Below, piece by piece: positions 1 to 28,029 of a stretch of DNA of 64,000 nucleotides. Both the position numbers and the translations under genes were made by a program. The notes beneath the pieces were generated by a model. It searched no databases and was not told the DNA's origin. It was given only the letters and a program-made list of their open reading frames with translations. Origin of the DNA: Phymorhynchus buccinoides (Eukaryota > Mollusca > Gastropoda > Neogastropoda > Raphitomidae); the NCBI GenBank assembly GCA_017654935.2, contig CM065699.1, forward strand, positions 47,891,456-47,955,455, written 5' to 3'. Each line of letters starts with the position of its first letter. The first letter of the stretch is position 1.

Positions 1-115
1 CCTGGACACAATGGAACAAAGCAAAGAACAATCAAAGTATAAACATTGTAAAGTATCAATTAAAAGGACATAATCCGACGGAATAGGTGCTAAATTTCTA
101 AAGTTAGAGACTAAT

Positions 116-580
116 TCATAGGGTTTCTAACATATGAAATTTAAGTGCTTTCATAAATGTCTGTCTTGATGTACACGATTTTAAATTAAAAGAGAAATTG
201 TTCCACGCCGTACAGCCGGAGTACAATAAACTAGATTTATAAAGATTATTACGGGGTCTGGGAAAAGAAAGTTTGTGTGTATGTCTACTTTCGTTGCTAA
301 CAAAATGTTGGGTGATTTTCTTAGGGGCTATTCCATTCACAACGCTGTACATGCATACACATTTGTTATATAATAGTCTTTCCTTAAATGGCAGGATGTT
401 TAAAGATTTGTAATCACATTTAGTGAGTGAACTGGACTTCAACTGTATTAATTTTATGGCTCGTTTGTGTAAACGATTTAATTGTTTCAGATTTGTTTCG
501 CTGCTATTGTCCCAAAGAGTTGATGCATAATTTATAAGGGATAAGATGTGTGCATGAAAAAAAGCTTTTTCGTGCGTCAC
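116..580 (-). mobile_element. LINE reverse-transcriptase C-terminal fragment
   Basis: An open 154-codon stretch resembles the region after the catalytic core of non-LTR retrotransposon reverse transcriptases: an 'INYASTLWD' type motif, then 'L..LHKRAIKLI' and a C-terminal 'R..FMKALKFHML'. No catalytic YADD box is present, so this is a 5'-truncated remnant. The mirrored copy at 47800-48255 is more degraded. Confidence 0.7.
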
Positions 581-727
581 GATTCAAAAATCTTTTTATT
601 CTTGCAAGTTGATATATTCTTTTTGAAATGCGTTTGCCAAGATTAGATATATGATATATGTGTGTGTGTGTGTGTGTGTGTGTCAGGAGCATAAACACCT
701 GAAGTGATTGTGATGCCTATTTTCCAG

Positions 728-791
728 TGGACATCCAGCCACCCAGACATCCTGACGTGCTGTAAGATCTCCCACAGCGGCAGACTGCTGT
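728..791 (+). repeat. Partial copy of WDR88 exon 4 (5' half)
   Basis: The segment has the same intron end, AG acceptor and first ~60 exon bases as the exon at 867, then runs into GT microsatellite. It is a tandem exon-edge duplicate. Confidence 0.85.
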
Positions 792-866
792 GTGTGTGTG
801 TGTGTAGTGTGTGTGTTGTGTGAGGAGCATAAAACACCTGAAGTGATCGTGATGCCTATTTTCCAG

Positions 867-1005
867 TGGACGTCCAGCCACCCAGACATCCTGACGTGCT
901 GTAAGATCTCCCACAGCGGCAGACTGCTGTGTGTGGGATCCGATCTGTTCGCCCAGCTCTTCGTCTATGACCTGGCTTCGGGGGAAGTGGTCCATCAGAT
1001 CAAAA
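867..1005 (+). pseudogene. WDR88-like exon 4 copy (left arm)
   Basis: Open exon of 139 bp with acceptor ttttccag and donor A|GTGAGC. It encodes '[17 protein letters not shown]' and '[12 protein letters not shown]', a WD blade. It is the only full-length copy of this exon in the window with a canonical acceptor. Confidence 0.85.
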
Positions 1006-1018
1006 GTGAGCCCAGGAC

Positions 1019-1060
1019 ATTAACCCTTTCACCACCAGCCATTTTTCATCCCTGAAATAC
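1019..1060 (+). mobile_element. piggyBac-like MITE end (TTAA...CCCTTTCACC)
   Basis: The segment carries the terminal sequence ttaaccctttcaccaccag typical of the TTAA-flanked family described at 24524. Only one end is seen, directly after WD exon 4. The same end is present in the right arm at 47346-47387. Confidence 0.5.
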
Positions 1061-1110
1061 CAGACATGGGGGTTCAAATTGATCCAAAATCATTACTTGT
1101 TTTGAGGGGT

Positions 1111-1701
1111 TATTTTGTTTTGATTTTATCATATATTACTTAAAAAGCATACAAATTTGTCGAATTTTGTGATTTGATATGCCGTTTTTATGGAAACCAT
1201 CCAAGATGGCCGCCAAACAACAAATGTTTGAAAGAATAAAACTCAAAAAGTATTGCAAATATTTTGATTCTGTTTTTTTATATTGATTATAGGCAATGTT
1301 TTCTAAACATTTACAGGGCTATTTTCAAATTGAAACAATTTAGAATTTTTAATGAATATTTTAATATATGTCCCTTATTTTCTTCAGAAAATCTGGTTCA
1401 CATGAAACTTTTAGATGGGATAAATAGAAAAGTTTACAAGATACAGAGAAATCGTGTTGTAAATTTGAAGATATGTATATAAACAAACACCATGCCAAAT
1501 TTGAATGCTCTATCTCGATTATTAAAGATGGAGTGATCTTTTGAAATACACATTTTGGTGCAAAAACAGAAAACTGAGAAATCGAGGAAATAAACATAAA
1601 AAAAATAATTTATGGTTTCCATGGAAACGGCATATCAAATCACATAATTTGACACATTTTTATGCTTTTTAAGTAATATATGATAAAATCAAAACAAATA
1701 A
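1111..1701. mobile_element. Fold-back MITE with ~85 bp inverted repeats
   Basis: The ends are long inverted repeats. The left end runs from about 1111 through tttgatatgccgttt to about 1200. Its reverse complement lies at about 1613-1701. The AT-rich interior has no convincing coding potential. The mirrored copy is at 46700-47290. Confidence 0.7.
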
Positions 1702-1799
1702 AACTCTTATGTCTACGTTTATGCTGTGTACACATGCATAGAAACAGCTGTATCCGGATTTAAAAAAAAAAAAAAAAAAAATTTAATAAATCTGGAAGT

Positions 1800-1955
1800 A
1801 ACAAATAAGAAAGAGAGAGAGACAGTGAGTGGTCCTACCATCACTCTCTCTCTCTCACTACGCCCAAGTAAGAAAATCGCGTGATAAGCTCCCTAGTGCA
1901 TTGACTGCCCTCTGGCGTGAAAATATCGCCATAGGTTGACCATTGCTTCAGCTGC
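1800..1955. mobile_element. Short palindromic repeat, family D
   Basis: GA-rich and CT-rich segments flank 'gtggtcctaccatcac', followed by a stretch ending 'ggttgaccatt'. Copies lie at 46470-46610 and 62840-63028. The repeated end motif 'atcgcgtgataag' identifies the family. Confidence 0.6.
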
Positions 1956-2149
1956 TGGGATGATCCCTGGAGTCTTTAAGCCAGGGAACAACAACAACAA
2001 CAGAAATATGAAGGGGTGTGCACATTACATGCAAAAATCCATCCGCTTATCTTGTCCTTTCTTTTGCTTTAATTGCGGATGGGGTTCTGTGCGGAAGTTT
2101 TCGTAAATGTGTACAAGCCCTAAACTCGAACAAGATCAGTTGGTACGTG

Positions 2150-2480
2150 TATGCTGTTGTTGTTGTCGTTGTTGTACCCTGGCTAAAAAAAACCACCAGG
2201 GATCATCGCAACAGCCGAAGCACTTGAACAGTATGGTACAAATGCACCAGCTAGGGATGAGAACATTACATATGTATGACCGTTTTTGATTACCCCGCCA
2301 CATGCGCAGCCACACTCTGACTTTGGCGGATTTTGGACTGATGGTGTTTTGCTAGGAGCTTGCCATGGCTAAAGACAATCCCTGCATAACTATGCAGAGC
2401 ATAGCAACATTTTTTATGTAGCCTTGGTGTTCTAGCCTGTGTCAATTGGTCTGACACAGCCTTAAGCCAAGGTGAGGCCC
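2150..2480 (+). mobile_element. Interspersed repeat family A, copy 1
   Basis: This is a ~320 bp element starting with a 'ccctggctaaaa...ccaggg' hairpin, with 'agggatgagaacatta' and 'cagccacactc' in the middle and 'gtctgacacagcc' near the end. At least nine copies occur in the window. It has no coding capacity and no recognisable tRNA head, so it could be a SINE or a MITE. Confidence 0.75.
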
Positions 2481-3039
2481 ATTATTATGAACTCCTACCA
2501 TCAATTAAGGCATTGTTACAGGACTTTAAAACTGAACATTTGAGGACAGAAATCTTTTATTCCCAGGTCCATTAAGCTTTTAAATTCATGGTTTATTCTG
2601 TGAAATGGTTTCTTTTTTTACAAAATGAATTTCAGCATGTCCGTCCATTGGAAGTGAACGTGTGTGAGTGTTGTTATACTGCTGTTCTTAATCATACTCC
2701 ATGAAGTAATAACTGATTTATGATGTATATGTTCTTACAATCTTTAACTTAACCTGTTGTTAATCAGTATCCTATATTTTCATTTACTTCTCTTTTGCAT
2801 TTTAATCATACTCTGTTAATGAATTATTATGGGATCTAAGAATATAAGATGTATATGTTCTTGCAACTTTAAACTTGAGCTGTTCTGATCAAAACCCAGT
2901 AGTTTTAACCAAATAAAGTACTCTGTTATGAATTATAAAACTATTTTAAGATTTATGTATTCTTAACTGGTATATGGCTCCCGCTCACCTGCGTGCGCAT
3001 CTCGACCCTTCCAACGGAAGTGTCGCCATCTTAGTCAGA

Positions 3040-3110
3040 TTTGTGTGTAAACAGCATCGATCTGGCATTTTTCAAACAAAGTTACTGACTAAGATGGCGG
3101 TCTCCCATAA
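3040..3110. repeat. Inverted repeat (hairpin) around a WDR88 intron segment
   Basis: The sequence cgccatcttagtcag is followed about 60 bp later by ctgactaagatggcg. It is probably a small MITE or fold-back remnant. The right arm has the same structure at about 45310-45385. Confidence 0.5.
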
Positions 3111-3425
3111 TATGGGCGCTCCTTGTGGCCGGATATGACGACACATGGGTACAAGCCATAGATGCGTTACTTTGTGTGTGCAATACGGATGGCATATTCG
3201 TTTCTCAGCTAGGTGATTCTTGTTTATAAATTAGTTAATTTAGTGTGTGCAATATGGTTGGAGTGTTTGTTTCAGCAATGTGATTTTTGTATTTTTCAAC
3301 CCTTAATTAATTTCAATATCTTATGTGTTTTAATGTTGTAATTTTGTGTTTGCATCCAATGTAAATTTCTCAGTATTGAGATAATAAAGTTTACTTGAAG
3401 TTGAACTTGATGATCGTGTTTTCAG

Positions 3426-3552
3426 ACTATCACAAAAAGCAGCTGACGTCTTGCTGTTTCTCTCCTGATGACACTAGAGTTATAACAACGTCCACAGACC
3501 GCACAGCCAAATTCTACGACCTCAAGACGGAGACCTGCACTGTCAAACTGGA
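3426..3552 (+). pseudogene. WDR88-like exon 5 copy (left arm)
   Basis: Open 127 bp exon with acceptor ttttcag and donor GA|GTGAGT, encoding '[19 protein letters not shown]' and '[11 protein letters not shown]', a WD blade. The right-arm exon differs by a Phe-to-Ile change. Confidence 0.85.
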
Positions 3553-3558
3553 GTGAGT

Positions 3559-3589
<31 letters not shown>

Positions 3590-3910
3590 ACACGATGACC
3601 AAATTCTACTTCCTCAGTCAAACTGGAGTGAGTAGTGTGTGTGTGTATATGTGCGTATGCGTATGTGTGTGTGTACACGGCCAAATTATGCTACCTCAAG
3701 ACAGTGTACAATCAAACTAGAGTGAGTAGTGTGTGTGTGTGGAGGTGTGTGTGTACACTGACAAATTATACTACCTCAAGGCAGAGCTCTGTACAATCAA
3801 ACTGGAGTGGAGTAGTGTGTGTGTGTGCGTGTGCGTGTGTGTGTGTGTGTGTGCATGGCCAAATTCTACTACCTCAAGGCAGAGCTCTGTACAATCAAAC
3901 TGGAGTGAGT
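3590..3910 (+). repeat. Four partial copies of WDR88 exon 5 3' end with GT tracts
   Basis: Four segments repeat 'caaattctac', 'acctcaag' and 'caaactggagtgagta', that is the 3' end of exon 5 with its donor, separated by GT microsatellite. They are diverged from the parent exon and lack acceptors. The mirrored array is at 44486-44800. Confidence 0.85.
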
Positions 3911-3914
3911 AGTG

Positions 3915-3937
3915 TGTGTGTGTGTGTGTGTGTGTGG

Positions 3938-4000
<63 letters not shown>

Positions 4001-4018
4001 TGTTGTGCTGTGTGTGTG
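3915..4018. repeat. GT microsatellite
   Basis: Long GT dinucleotide tract that continues the exon 5 duplication array. Confidence 0.95.
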
Positions 4019-4248
4019 TGAGAGAGAGAGAAAGCAAGAGCATATAATTATAAAACGGTACCATGCTCATACACTATCTGTCCCCCATTGGGACAAAAAG
4101 TAAACCAGCACAATCTTTTACTTTTATTTTTTTCTTTTCACAGCACAGAGCTACCTTCAAAAAGTATACACAGTTAGTGGTGTTTGTGGTTTCTTTGATC
4201 AAATATAATTATGAGAGAGCGAGAGAGAGAGAATATGTGAGTGTGTTC

Positions 4249-4299
<51 letters not shown>
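4249..4299. repeat. GA microsatellite
   Basis: Uninterrupted GA tract. Confidence 0.95.
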
Positions 4300-4301
<2 letters not shown>

Positions 4302-4319
4302 TGTTATCTCAGCACAAAT

Positions 4320-4400
4320 AATAATAATAATAATGAGGACATTTATATAGCGCCCATCCTACTATGTAGGCTACAGAGCGCTTTACACACAATTGAAATG
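4320..4400 (-). mobile_element. Retroposon 3' tail with ATT repeat
   Basis: On the - strand the segment reads 'aaagcgctctgtagcctac', 'gggcgctatataaat' and an (ATT)n tail, a common 3' end of animal retroposons. Similar tails lie at 27930, 43985 and 60418 (+) and at 35875 and 63741 (-). Confidence 0.5.
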
Positions 4401-4476
4401 GAATAAAAACATGAAGCAAAAATCCAATAACATGAGCAAATAAAACAATAGGCCCACCGGTCAGACTTCGGACAGT

Positions 4477-4516
4477 ATCTCTAGCTGCTCCATCACGGCA
4501 GATGAGCGTAAACATG
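4477..4516 (+). repeat. Partial copy of WDR88 exon 6 (5' part)
   Basis: The segment repeats 'tatctctagctgctcc' and 'cggcagatgagcgtaa' from the exon at 4864, without its acceptor. The mirrored fragment is at about 43888-43925. Confidence 0.8.
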
Positions 4517-4863
4517 ACATTCAATTTTTTCCAGAAGCCACAACAGCTACGCTATATATTATTGACCTGCCCTTTTGCGGCAAAATGAAATTTAAAATAT
4601 TAACTGTTTATGCAATGATTGAGAAACCGTTATAATAAGCAAAGTGAAAAGAAACTCTTTGGAGAGCCGGACAACAGAGGGTCTTCAGAGAAGAAGCCCC
4701 CCCTCAATCAAGTGTTTCGGCCCTGAACTCCTTACACTCTAAGGGGGCCGGGCCACACCCAGGTCATGACTCTGGGTGACCCCTCTGCCTGTCACACCCC
4801 TCTGCTGTCCCCCCCCCCCCCATTTCTGAAACTTATGTTGTTTTGGGGTTTTTTGCATTTCAG

Positions 4864-4977
4864 AGGCCACGATAACGGTATCTCTAGCTGCTCCATCACG
4901 GCAGATGAGCGTAAGTTTGCTACGGCATCATGGGACAAAACCATCCACATCTGGGACATATCTACGGGCATGTACAG
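4864..4977 (+). pseudogene. WDR88-like exon 6 copy (left arm)
   Basis: Open 114 bp exon with acceptor gcatttcag and donor AG|GTACAG. It encodes a typical WD blade starting '[15 protein letters not shown]' and ending '[12 protein letters not shown]'. Confidence 0.85.
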
Positions 4978-5039
4978 GTACAGTTGTCCCTTTTTTTTCT
5001 TTTTAATTTGTCAAGATCATCTTTCTTCTTACTCATCAA

Positions 5040-5365
5040 TAACTCATGCGACAGTTACGCCTTGGCATGAGGCTGTGTCAGACCAGTTGACATAAGCTAG
5101 AACACCAAGGCTACATCAAAATGTTGTTATGTTCTGCATAGTTGTGCGGGGATTGTCCTCCAGCCATGACAAGCTCCTAGCATAACATCATCAGTCTAAA
5201 ATCCTCCGAAGTCAGAGTGTGGCTGCCCACGTGGCGGGGTAATCAAAAACGGTCACACACGTAATGTTCTCATCCCTGGCTGGTGCATTTGTACCATAGT
5301 GTTCAAGTGTTCCACTGTTGGGGATGATTCCTGGAGTCTTTAAGCCAGGGTAAGACAACAACAAC
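5040..5365 (-). mobile_element. Interspersed repeat family A, copy 2
   Basis: Reverse-orientation copy of the family described at 2150, ending at the 'ccagggtaagac' hairpin. It directly abuts family B. Confidence 0.75.
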
Positions 5366-5369
5366 CCAG

Positions 5370-5680
5370 ACAGTTTCCTGTCAATTATGAGCGCCGATGT
5401 GTGAAATAGTTAGGCCCAGCATATCTGTCTTCAGCTGGAGAAAATCTTTGCAAAGAGTTTCTAGAACAAAGGCAGGAGAATGGACCAGAAGAAGGCAGAA
5501 AGATAGTATATGACAGTAAGCAAAGGGAAAAGGCAGAGTCAAAGAGAGTGACAGATTATAGGAAGTTACAAGCACAGAACTTCCAGAAGTTTGGGGAACT
5601 ATTTATGCGAAAGACACCCCCCCACCCCCCACCCCACCCCCCGTTATCCCCATGGGGACAATCATCTTTCAAAGTCTTTT
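5370..5680 (+). mobile_element. Interspersed repeat family B, copy 1
   Basis: This is a ~300-400 bp element: 'cagtttcctgtcaattatgagcg', 'tagttaggcccagca', 'ggcaggagaatgga', 'aaaggcagagtcaaagaga', 'cttccagaag' and a C-rich end with 'tccccatgggga'. At least seven copies occur in the window. There is no coding capacity. Confidence 0.75.
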
Positions 5681-5867
5681 GCGTCTTACAGATGCTGGTT
5701 AGCCTGATTGGGTTATCACAATGACATAAATACGGCTTGTTTTTTTCGAACTTCGATTAAAAAGCAACAAGAACAAAGCTCTACTGACATAATAAAACAC
5801 AGATATGAACGAAGGTAAAAAAGAATGTTGTCTAATGAAAAGGTTTTCTCTCTTCTTCTTCTTCCGA

Positions 5868-6160
5868 TTGGGGATGTTTATCCTGCCCCCACACCCAAAG
5901 TCTTCATGTTTATCCTGCCCCACGCCCAAAGTCTTCATGTTTATCCTGCCCCACGCCCAAAGTCTTCATGTTTATCCTGCCCCACGCCCAAAGTCTTCAT
6001 GTTTATCCTGCCCCACGCCCAAAGTCTTCATGTTTATCCTGCCCCACGCCCAAAGTCTTCATGTTTATCCTGCCCCACGCCCAAAGTCTTCATTGTTTAT
6101 CCTGCCCCACGCCCAAAGTCTTCATGTTTATCCTAAATTCCCCCACGCCCAAAGTCTTCA
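5868..6160. repeat. 31 bp minisatellite, about nine units (left arm)
   Basis: Head-to-tail units of 'tcttcatgtttatcc' plus 'tgccccacgcccaaag'. The right arm carries the mirrored array (42245-42530) with different small indels. It is not a CRISPR array because there are no unique spacers. Confidence 0.95.
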
Positions 6161-6174
6161 TTTAGACTGCAATT

Positions 6175-6470
6175 GGCGCCCCACAGGATGCATGCTTTGT
6201 GAGTTCGTGTCATCCATTCCACCGGCACACACGGCCTACTCATACCGAATAGTGGAATGGGCTTTAACGTGCGTGCAAGATCTTGTGCGTGCATTCGCAC
6301 ACAGGACCTCGGTTTTAGGTCTCATCCGAAGGACCAGGAAATAGGAGTAAAGTATCTTTCCCAAGGACACAACACCGTGACCAGCTGGGTTCGAACCACC
6401 GCACCCGCAAACCCTTTGGATTACGAGCGGCAACTCTAACCAACCGGCCAAGGCCTCGGCTCTCTAGGAT
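6175..6470 (-). mobile_element. tRNA-derived SINE (left arm)
   Basis: On the - strand there is an A-box-like 'ggccggttggttagag', a B-box 'ggttcgaacc', then a core with 'tgtgtccttggga' and 'ccgaggtcctgtgtgc'. The arrangement fits a Pol III SINE with a tRNA head and conserved core. The mirrored copy is at 41940-42185. Confidence 0.7.
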
Positions 6471-6591
6471 CCGAGAGATTTCAAAGAGCAGGAAGATTAT
6501 TAGAAACGGGTATAGTTTATTGAAAATACTGGTATGCATCATCATCAGATACAATACCTGGTACATTTTTGTATGTGTGTGTCCATCTCAG

Positions 6592-6667
6592 ATCTAAAGG
6601 GCCCACACTTACTGAAAGGCAGCCATGATGATGGATTAGTGACGGCGTGTAACTTCTCTTGATGATT
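6592..6667 (+). pseudogene. WDR88-like exon 7 copy, frameshifted
   Basis: Compared with the intact right-arm exon (41750-41820) this copy has an inserted C, an inserted GAT and an inserted T, making 76 bp instead of 71 and breaking the frame. The acceptor is present. The GT donor remains, but the last exon base is T instead of G. Confidence 0.8.
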
Positions 6668-6885
6668 GTATGTTTTTGGGGGTGGGGTTTTTTTCCGTCT
6701 GTAAGGGACGACGAAATTACTCTGAATTAACAAAATGCGTAACTCACTCTGAATGAATGAAAAATGGTGGTTTACGTCCTCTCGGTCTGGAAACAGACCA
6801 CATATGGGACATTTTTAAATACAAATATTGTGGGAACAATACTGGAGGCAATGCCTGGAGGCAGTGCCCCCCAGTACAGTCCTGA

Positions 6886-7385
6886 NNNNNNNNNNNNNNN
6901 NNNNNNNNNNNNNNNNNNNNNNNNNNNNNNNNNNNNNNNNNNNNNNNNNNNNNNNNNNNNNNNNNNNNNNNNNNNNNNNNNNNNNNNNNNNNNNNNNNNN
7001 NNNNNNNNNNNNNNNNNNNNNNNNNNNNNNNNNNNNNNNNNNNNNNNNNNNNNNNNNNNNNNNNNNNNNNNNNNNNNNNNNNNNNNNNNNNNNNNNNNNN
7101 NNNNNNNNNNNNNNNNNNNNNNNNNNNNNNNNNNNNNNNNNNNNNNNNNNNNNNNNNNNNNNNNNNNNNNNNNNNNNNNNNNNNNNNNNNNNNNNNNNNN
7201 NNNNNNNNNNNNNNNNNNNNNNNNNNNNNNNNNNNNNNNNNNNNNNNNNNNNNNNNNNNNNNNNNNNNNNNNNNNNNNNNNNNNNNNNNNNNNNNNNNNN
7301 NNNNNNNNNNNNNNNNNNNNNNNNNNNNNNNNNNNNNNNNNNNNNNNNNNNNNNNNNNNNNNNNNNNNNNNNNNNNNNNNNNNNN
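6886..7385. other. Assembly gap of 500 N
   Basis: Exactly 500 unknown bases. The inverted duplication runs right up to its left edge. Most of SF3B3's 5' part cannot fit in it. Confidence 1.
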
Positions 7386-7544
7386 CAACAACAAAATCAT
7401 ACAGTATTTATACGGTGCTGAATCTTGATAGAAATCAAATCGAAGCGCGCACACACACGTTAGCATTCATAACGCATTCAAACAAAAATGCAATACAAAG
7501 CGAACACAGACGGATAACATAAATGGAATACAACAGAAACAGAC

Positions 7545-7670
7545 CTAAAGAAGAAGAGAAAGAGAGTGACTCGGGAACAGGCGGGTTTTGAGGTTAGATT
7601 TGAAAGCAGAGAGGGTCGGTCGCTGACAGAGGGAAAGAGGAAGTTTGTTCCAAGATGTCAGTCCTGAGAC
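7545..7670 (-). mobile_element. LINE RT C-terminal tail fragment
   Basis: The - strand encodes 'SWNKLPLSLCQRPTLSAF', the conserved 'WN.LP......SL..FK..LK..LF' ending of CR1/Jockey-type ORF2 proteins. Only about 40 codons remain. Confidence 0.65.
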
Positions 7671-7783
7671 AGCACACACACACCAAATATCAACGACAAA
7701 TCCAAAAAACAACACCCCCCCCCAATAAAATAAAAAAAGAAAAGTTTTCAGTCTGTGTAGAGCTCTCTTGGTTGTTTTTTTTT

Positions 7784-8400
7784 TGTCTGTCCCAAGGATA
7801 TCTTCCGAACGGGTTGGCAGAATCGCTTCAAATTTTGTGTGGAGGTGTGCCACCTTAATAGGAAGAGATCCGCGCAAACCATTTCGCGGTCTTGACGTAT
7901 GACCTTGAAAACAAAATCTATTTTTAGCCATATCTCGGGCACCGATCGACATAGGATGTTGAAACTTGGTATGAAGGTGGTTTGGCTTATGCCCGTTCTG
8001 ATGATGGCATAAGGGTCAAGGTCAAGGTAAAAAAGATCGCTGGAGCCTGAAAATCGGAGGGTCATTTTTTCTCCTGTCTGTCCCAAGGATATCTTTCGAA
8101 TGGGTTGACAGAATCGCTTATAATTTTGTGTGGTGGCGTGCCACCTTAATAGGAAGAGATTCAAACATGAATTTTTCAGGTCGCGGTCATGACCTTGATG
8201 AATGACCGTGAAAACAGAAAATCTATTTTTAGCCATATCTCAGGCACTGGTTGACATAGGATGTTGAAACTTGGTGTGAAGGTTTGGCTTATGGTGCTTC
8301 CGAATATTATGTACTGGTCAAGGTCAAGTTCAAGGAGAACGCTGGACCCTGCTTCCGAATTGGGTGACAGAATCGCTTAAAATTTTGTGTGGAGATAAAT
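7784..8400. repeat. ~292 bp tandem repeat, just over two units
   Basis: The motif 'ctgtcccaaggatatctt' recurs at about 7785 and 8077 and, degraded, at about 8350. Each unit has 'aattttgtgtgg', 'ccacctta', 'agccatatctc', 'catag gatgttgaaacttgg' and 'ggtcaaggtcaag'. The - strand open frames across it look like repeat artefacts. No SF3B3 exon is visible between the gap and 8649. Confidence 0.75.
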
Positions 8401-8648
8401 AGAGAGAGAAAGAGAGAGAGAGTTGCGTTGGCCTACACACACAAAATTATGCTACGGGGTGTCGCAAGTGCGTGGCATTGCTGGTGACGGACATGTCTGC
8501 CGCTCGACGACGCCCTTGTTTATGTTGATACTGTGTTGTAGGACTGTGTTCTCTAAGTACTGGGAAGGTGCTGGTGATGCGCCTGGTTTGCCCATCAATC
8601 CTATCTTTTATGTTTGTATCTTAAATTGCTCACCTGTCTCTTGTGCAG

Positions 8649-26105
<17,457 letters not shown>

Positions 26106-26339
26106 ACTTGGAGACAGAGGGGTTAGAGCGTACAGCCCCCCCCCCCCCCCCCCCGTTGAAGGCAGCAAGTCACAGCGGAGACATGACCCAGTGTGCACGT
26201 GGCAACAGGGGCGCCGCTGAAATGAAGCCAGTGTGTGGCCCACAAAGAAGAAAGGCAGAGGCTTTGCGCTCAGATGTCTGTCATCGAAGGGGCCGCAGGA
26301 TTCGATTGCGCTAGATGGAATCTCCGAGACTTTTGCTGT

Positions 26340-26910
26340 TCTTTCACTCTTCTAGCGCCATGTGTCGAATATGTTCGCCCAGAACATCTCTACACTCCCA
26401 CCAAACGCAAAGACGTTCACTGTCAACTGCCCTACCGTGTGTTCGTCTATTTTGTAGAGCTTATGTTACTTCTTCTTCTTCGATCGCTCAGTTTCAGGTC
26501 AGTTATGAGCGCAGATGTGTCATGCTGCCGTTATGCGCCTAACTAAGAAATAGTTAGGCCCAGCAAGTCCGATTTCGACTGGAGGACATCTTTTTTTAAA
26601 AGTGATTCTTTAAAAAAAAGGGCAGGAGAATGGACTGGTAAGGCAGAAAGATAGTAGATGACAGAAAGGAAAAGGCAGAGTCAAAGAGAGTGACAGATTA
26701 GAGGAAGTTACAAGCACAGAACTTCCATAAGGTGGGGGAACTATTTATACAACACCCCCCCGGTATCCCCACGGGGGGAGCTTATTTTACTGTTTCTTCC
26801 CTAAAAGTAACACAAGCGCACTCGAAAAAATAGTCGCTCCCCTCTTGTCGGTTGAGATGCAACGGACAACCGAGAACGTCCAAAAATACATGCCGCTACG
26901 AGAGTTAAGC
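26340..26910. mobile_element. Family C copy 3 split by family B copy 3
   Basis: Family C runs 26340-26475 and resumes at 26781-26910. Family B occupies 26478-26780. 'agcttat' flanks the inserted element on both sides and could be its target duplication. This shows family B moved after family C. Confidence 0.65.
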
Positions 26911-27019
26911 AACAGTGTCAGCAAGCCGACCCAAAGACAGTTTGTCGAATTACGGAATCCGTTTAGTGTGTACAAGACGCTTGTGTTCCATGCATCAGTT
27001 ATCAGCCAACTGGTTCAGT

Positions 27020-27180
27020 TTGTTTGTTGTCGTACCCTGGCTAAAAGACTCCAGGGATCATTCCAACAGCTGAAGCTACACTATGGTACAAATGCACCAG
27101 CTAGGGATGAGAACATCACGTGTGTGACTGTTTTTGATTACCCCGCCACGTGGGCAGCCACACTCCGACTTAGGAGGACA
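27020..27180 (+). mobile_element. Interspersed repeat family A, copy 7 (short)
   Basis: Hairpin half of family A with a small deletion after 'caacagctgaag'. Confidence 0.75.
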
Positions 27181-27717
27181 CTGGTTCAGTCGGAACACAG
27201 GCTTATCGTTTTATTATTTTATGGTGGAATGCGTTGTGCGGTTCATTTAAAGGTTCCAGAGATATTATTCAGTGCTCTTGATGGACCGAATGCAATGCAA
27301 CAGGTTCAAAGTTCGTCCCTTTCTGGTTGAGTACTAAGAGTTCACATTGCTTAGTTTGAAATGCTCAAAAAGTTGAGTACAGAACTCTCCTGTCTCCGAG
27401 CATTTTTACTTTAAGAAAATTGTTTGATAGGTAACTTTGAGGGTAGAAATCATTGGGCTTGGGAACAAAAATAGAAATGGGAAATTATAAGAATATTAAA
27501 TTCATATGGGGAAAACAAGGGAAGTTCCATCAAGACAACTGTACATAAGTTCATTATGTCAAGCGTTATGTGTTTATTTTATTTTACATGGTAAATGTGT
27601 GTACAGTTAGCATTGGGTTTTTATTGAAAGTTGTCCGTCTGAATGGTTCATTTGGTGTGTTTCTTGATGTTTGGTGTTTGTACAGATTGAGATAGATTGT
27701 TTTATTGCTTTTTGACA

Positions 27718-27723
27718 AATAAA
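27718..27723 (+). terminator. Candidate poly(A) signal for SF3B3
   Basis: AATAAA about 1.6 kb after the SF3B3 stop, before a GT-rich stretch (27750-27910) that could serve as downstream element. The intervening sequence would be a repeat-containing 3' UTR. This is position-based inference only. Confidence 0.35.
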
Positions 27724-27929
27724 AAATATTGAAACAGTATTTCTGGATTAGTATTTTTGTTGTTGTCGGTGTGCATTGTACAAGCGTGTGGATTGTGTGC
27801 GTCGCGCGAGTGTGTTTGGGGGGTGCGTTTTTGTATATGTGCGTGTGCATGTTTGTATATCTGAGTACGTGGGAGTGATGGTGGGAATGTGAGCGCGTCT
27901 GAGTATGTTTGCTATGTCCGATATAATCT

Positions 27930-28025
27930 TGCATGTGGAGTGATTTTGGTTTTGTAAAGCACCATGAGTAGTTCGCCTAGAATGTGCGCTATATAAATGT
28001 CTATTGTTATTATTATTGTTCAGTA
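27930..28025 (+). mobile_element. Retroposon 3' tail
   Basis: 'ttgtaaagcaccatgag', 'tgcgctatataaatgtc' and an ATT repeat. Confidence 0.5.
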
Positions 28026-28029
28026 TGTT

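Larger units (their letters stand above)
728..6667 (+). pseudogene. WDR88-like gene fragment, duplicated exons 4-7 (left arm)
   Basis: Four exons of the WDR88-like gene recur here in the same order as in the main copy, with matching phases: 867-1005, 3426-3552, 4864-4977 and 6592-6667. The first three are open with good splice sites. Exon 4 here keeps a normal AG acceptor, unlike the right-arm exon. Exon 7 carries +1, +3 and +1 insertions that break the frame, and its last exon base has changed from G to T. Exons 1-3 would lie left of the window and exons 8-11 are absent, because the fragment stops at the gap. I read it as a partial duplicate or alternate haplotype, not an independent gene. 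Confidence 0.75.
1..6885. repeat. Left arm of a ~6.9 kb inverted duplication
   Basis: This whole stretch is the reverse complement of 41535-48371. Position 1 pairs with 48371 and position 6885, the last base before the N gap, pairs with 41535. Landmarks occur in mirrored order in both arms: the LINE end, WD exons 4-7, the fold-back element, families A and B, the 31 bp minisatellite and the SINE. By eye the arms are highly similar, with scattered substitutions, small indels and different microsatellite lengths. The arm may continue left of the window. It could be a real palindrome or an alternate haplotype contig placed in reverse. Confidence 0.95.

Noticed and set aside
3635..4070. Cys-Val and His-Thr repeat open frames (also at 40418, 44293, 49663 and 59333)
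   Set aside because: Translations of GT/CA microsatellites mixed with exon-edge copies.
5868..6160. CRISPR-like repeat array
   Set aside because: The repeats are directly contiguous without unique spacers, in an animal genome.
5805..6344. A 179-codon + strand frame through the 31 bp repeat
   Set aside because: 31 bp units shift frame each time, and all three frames stay open because of composition. There is no conserved protein.
6744..7522. Long open frames of 197-252 codons across 6744-7522 on both strands
   Set aside because: They are mostly N bases of the assembly gap, so there is no sequence to translate.
7748..8236. 162-codon - strand frame
   Set aside because: It lies in a ~292 bp tandem repeat and its protein repeats with the DNA unit.
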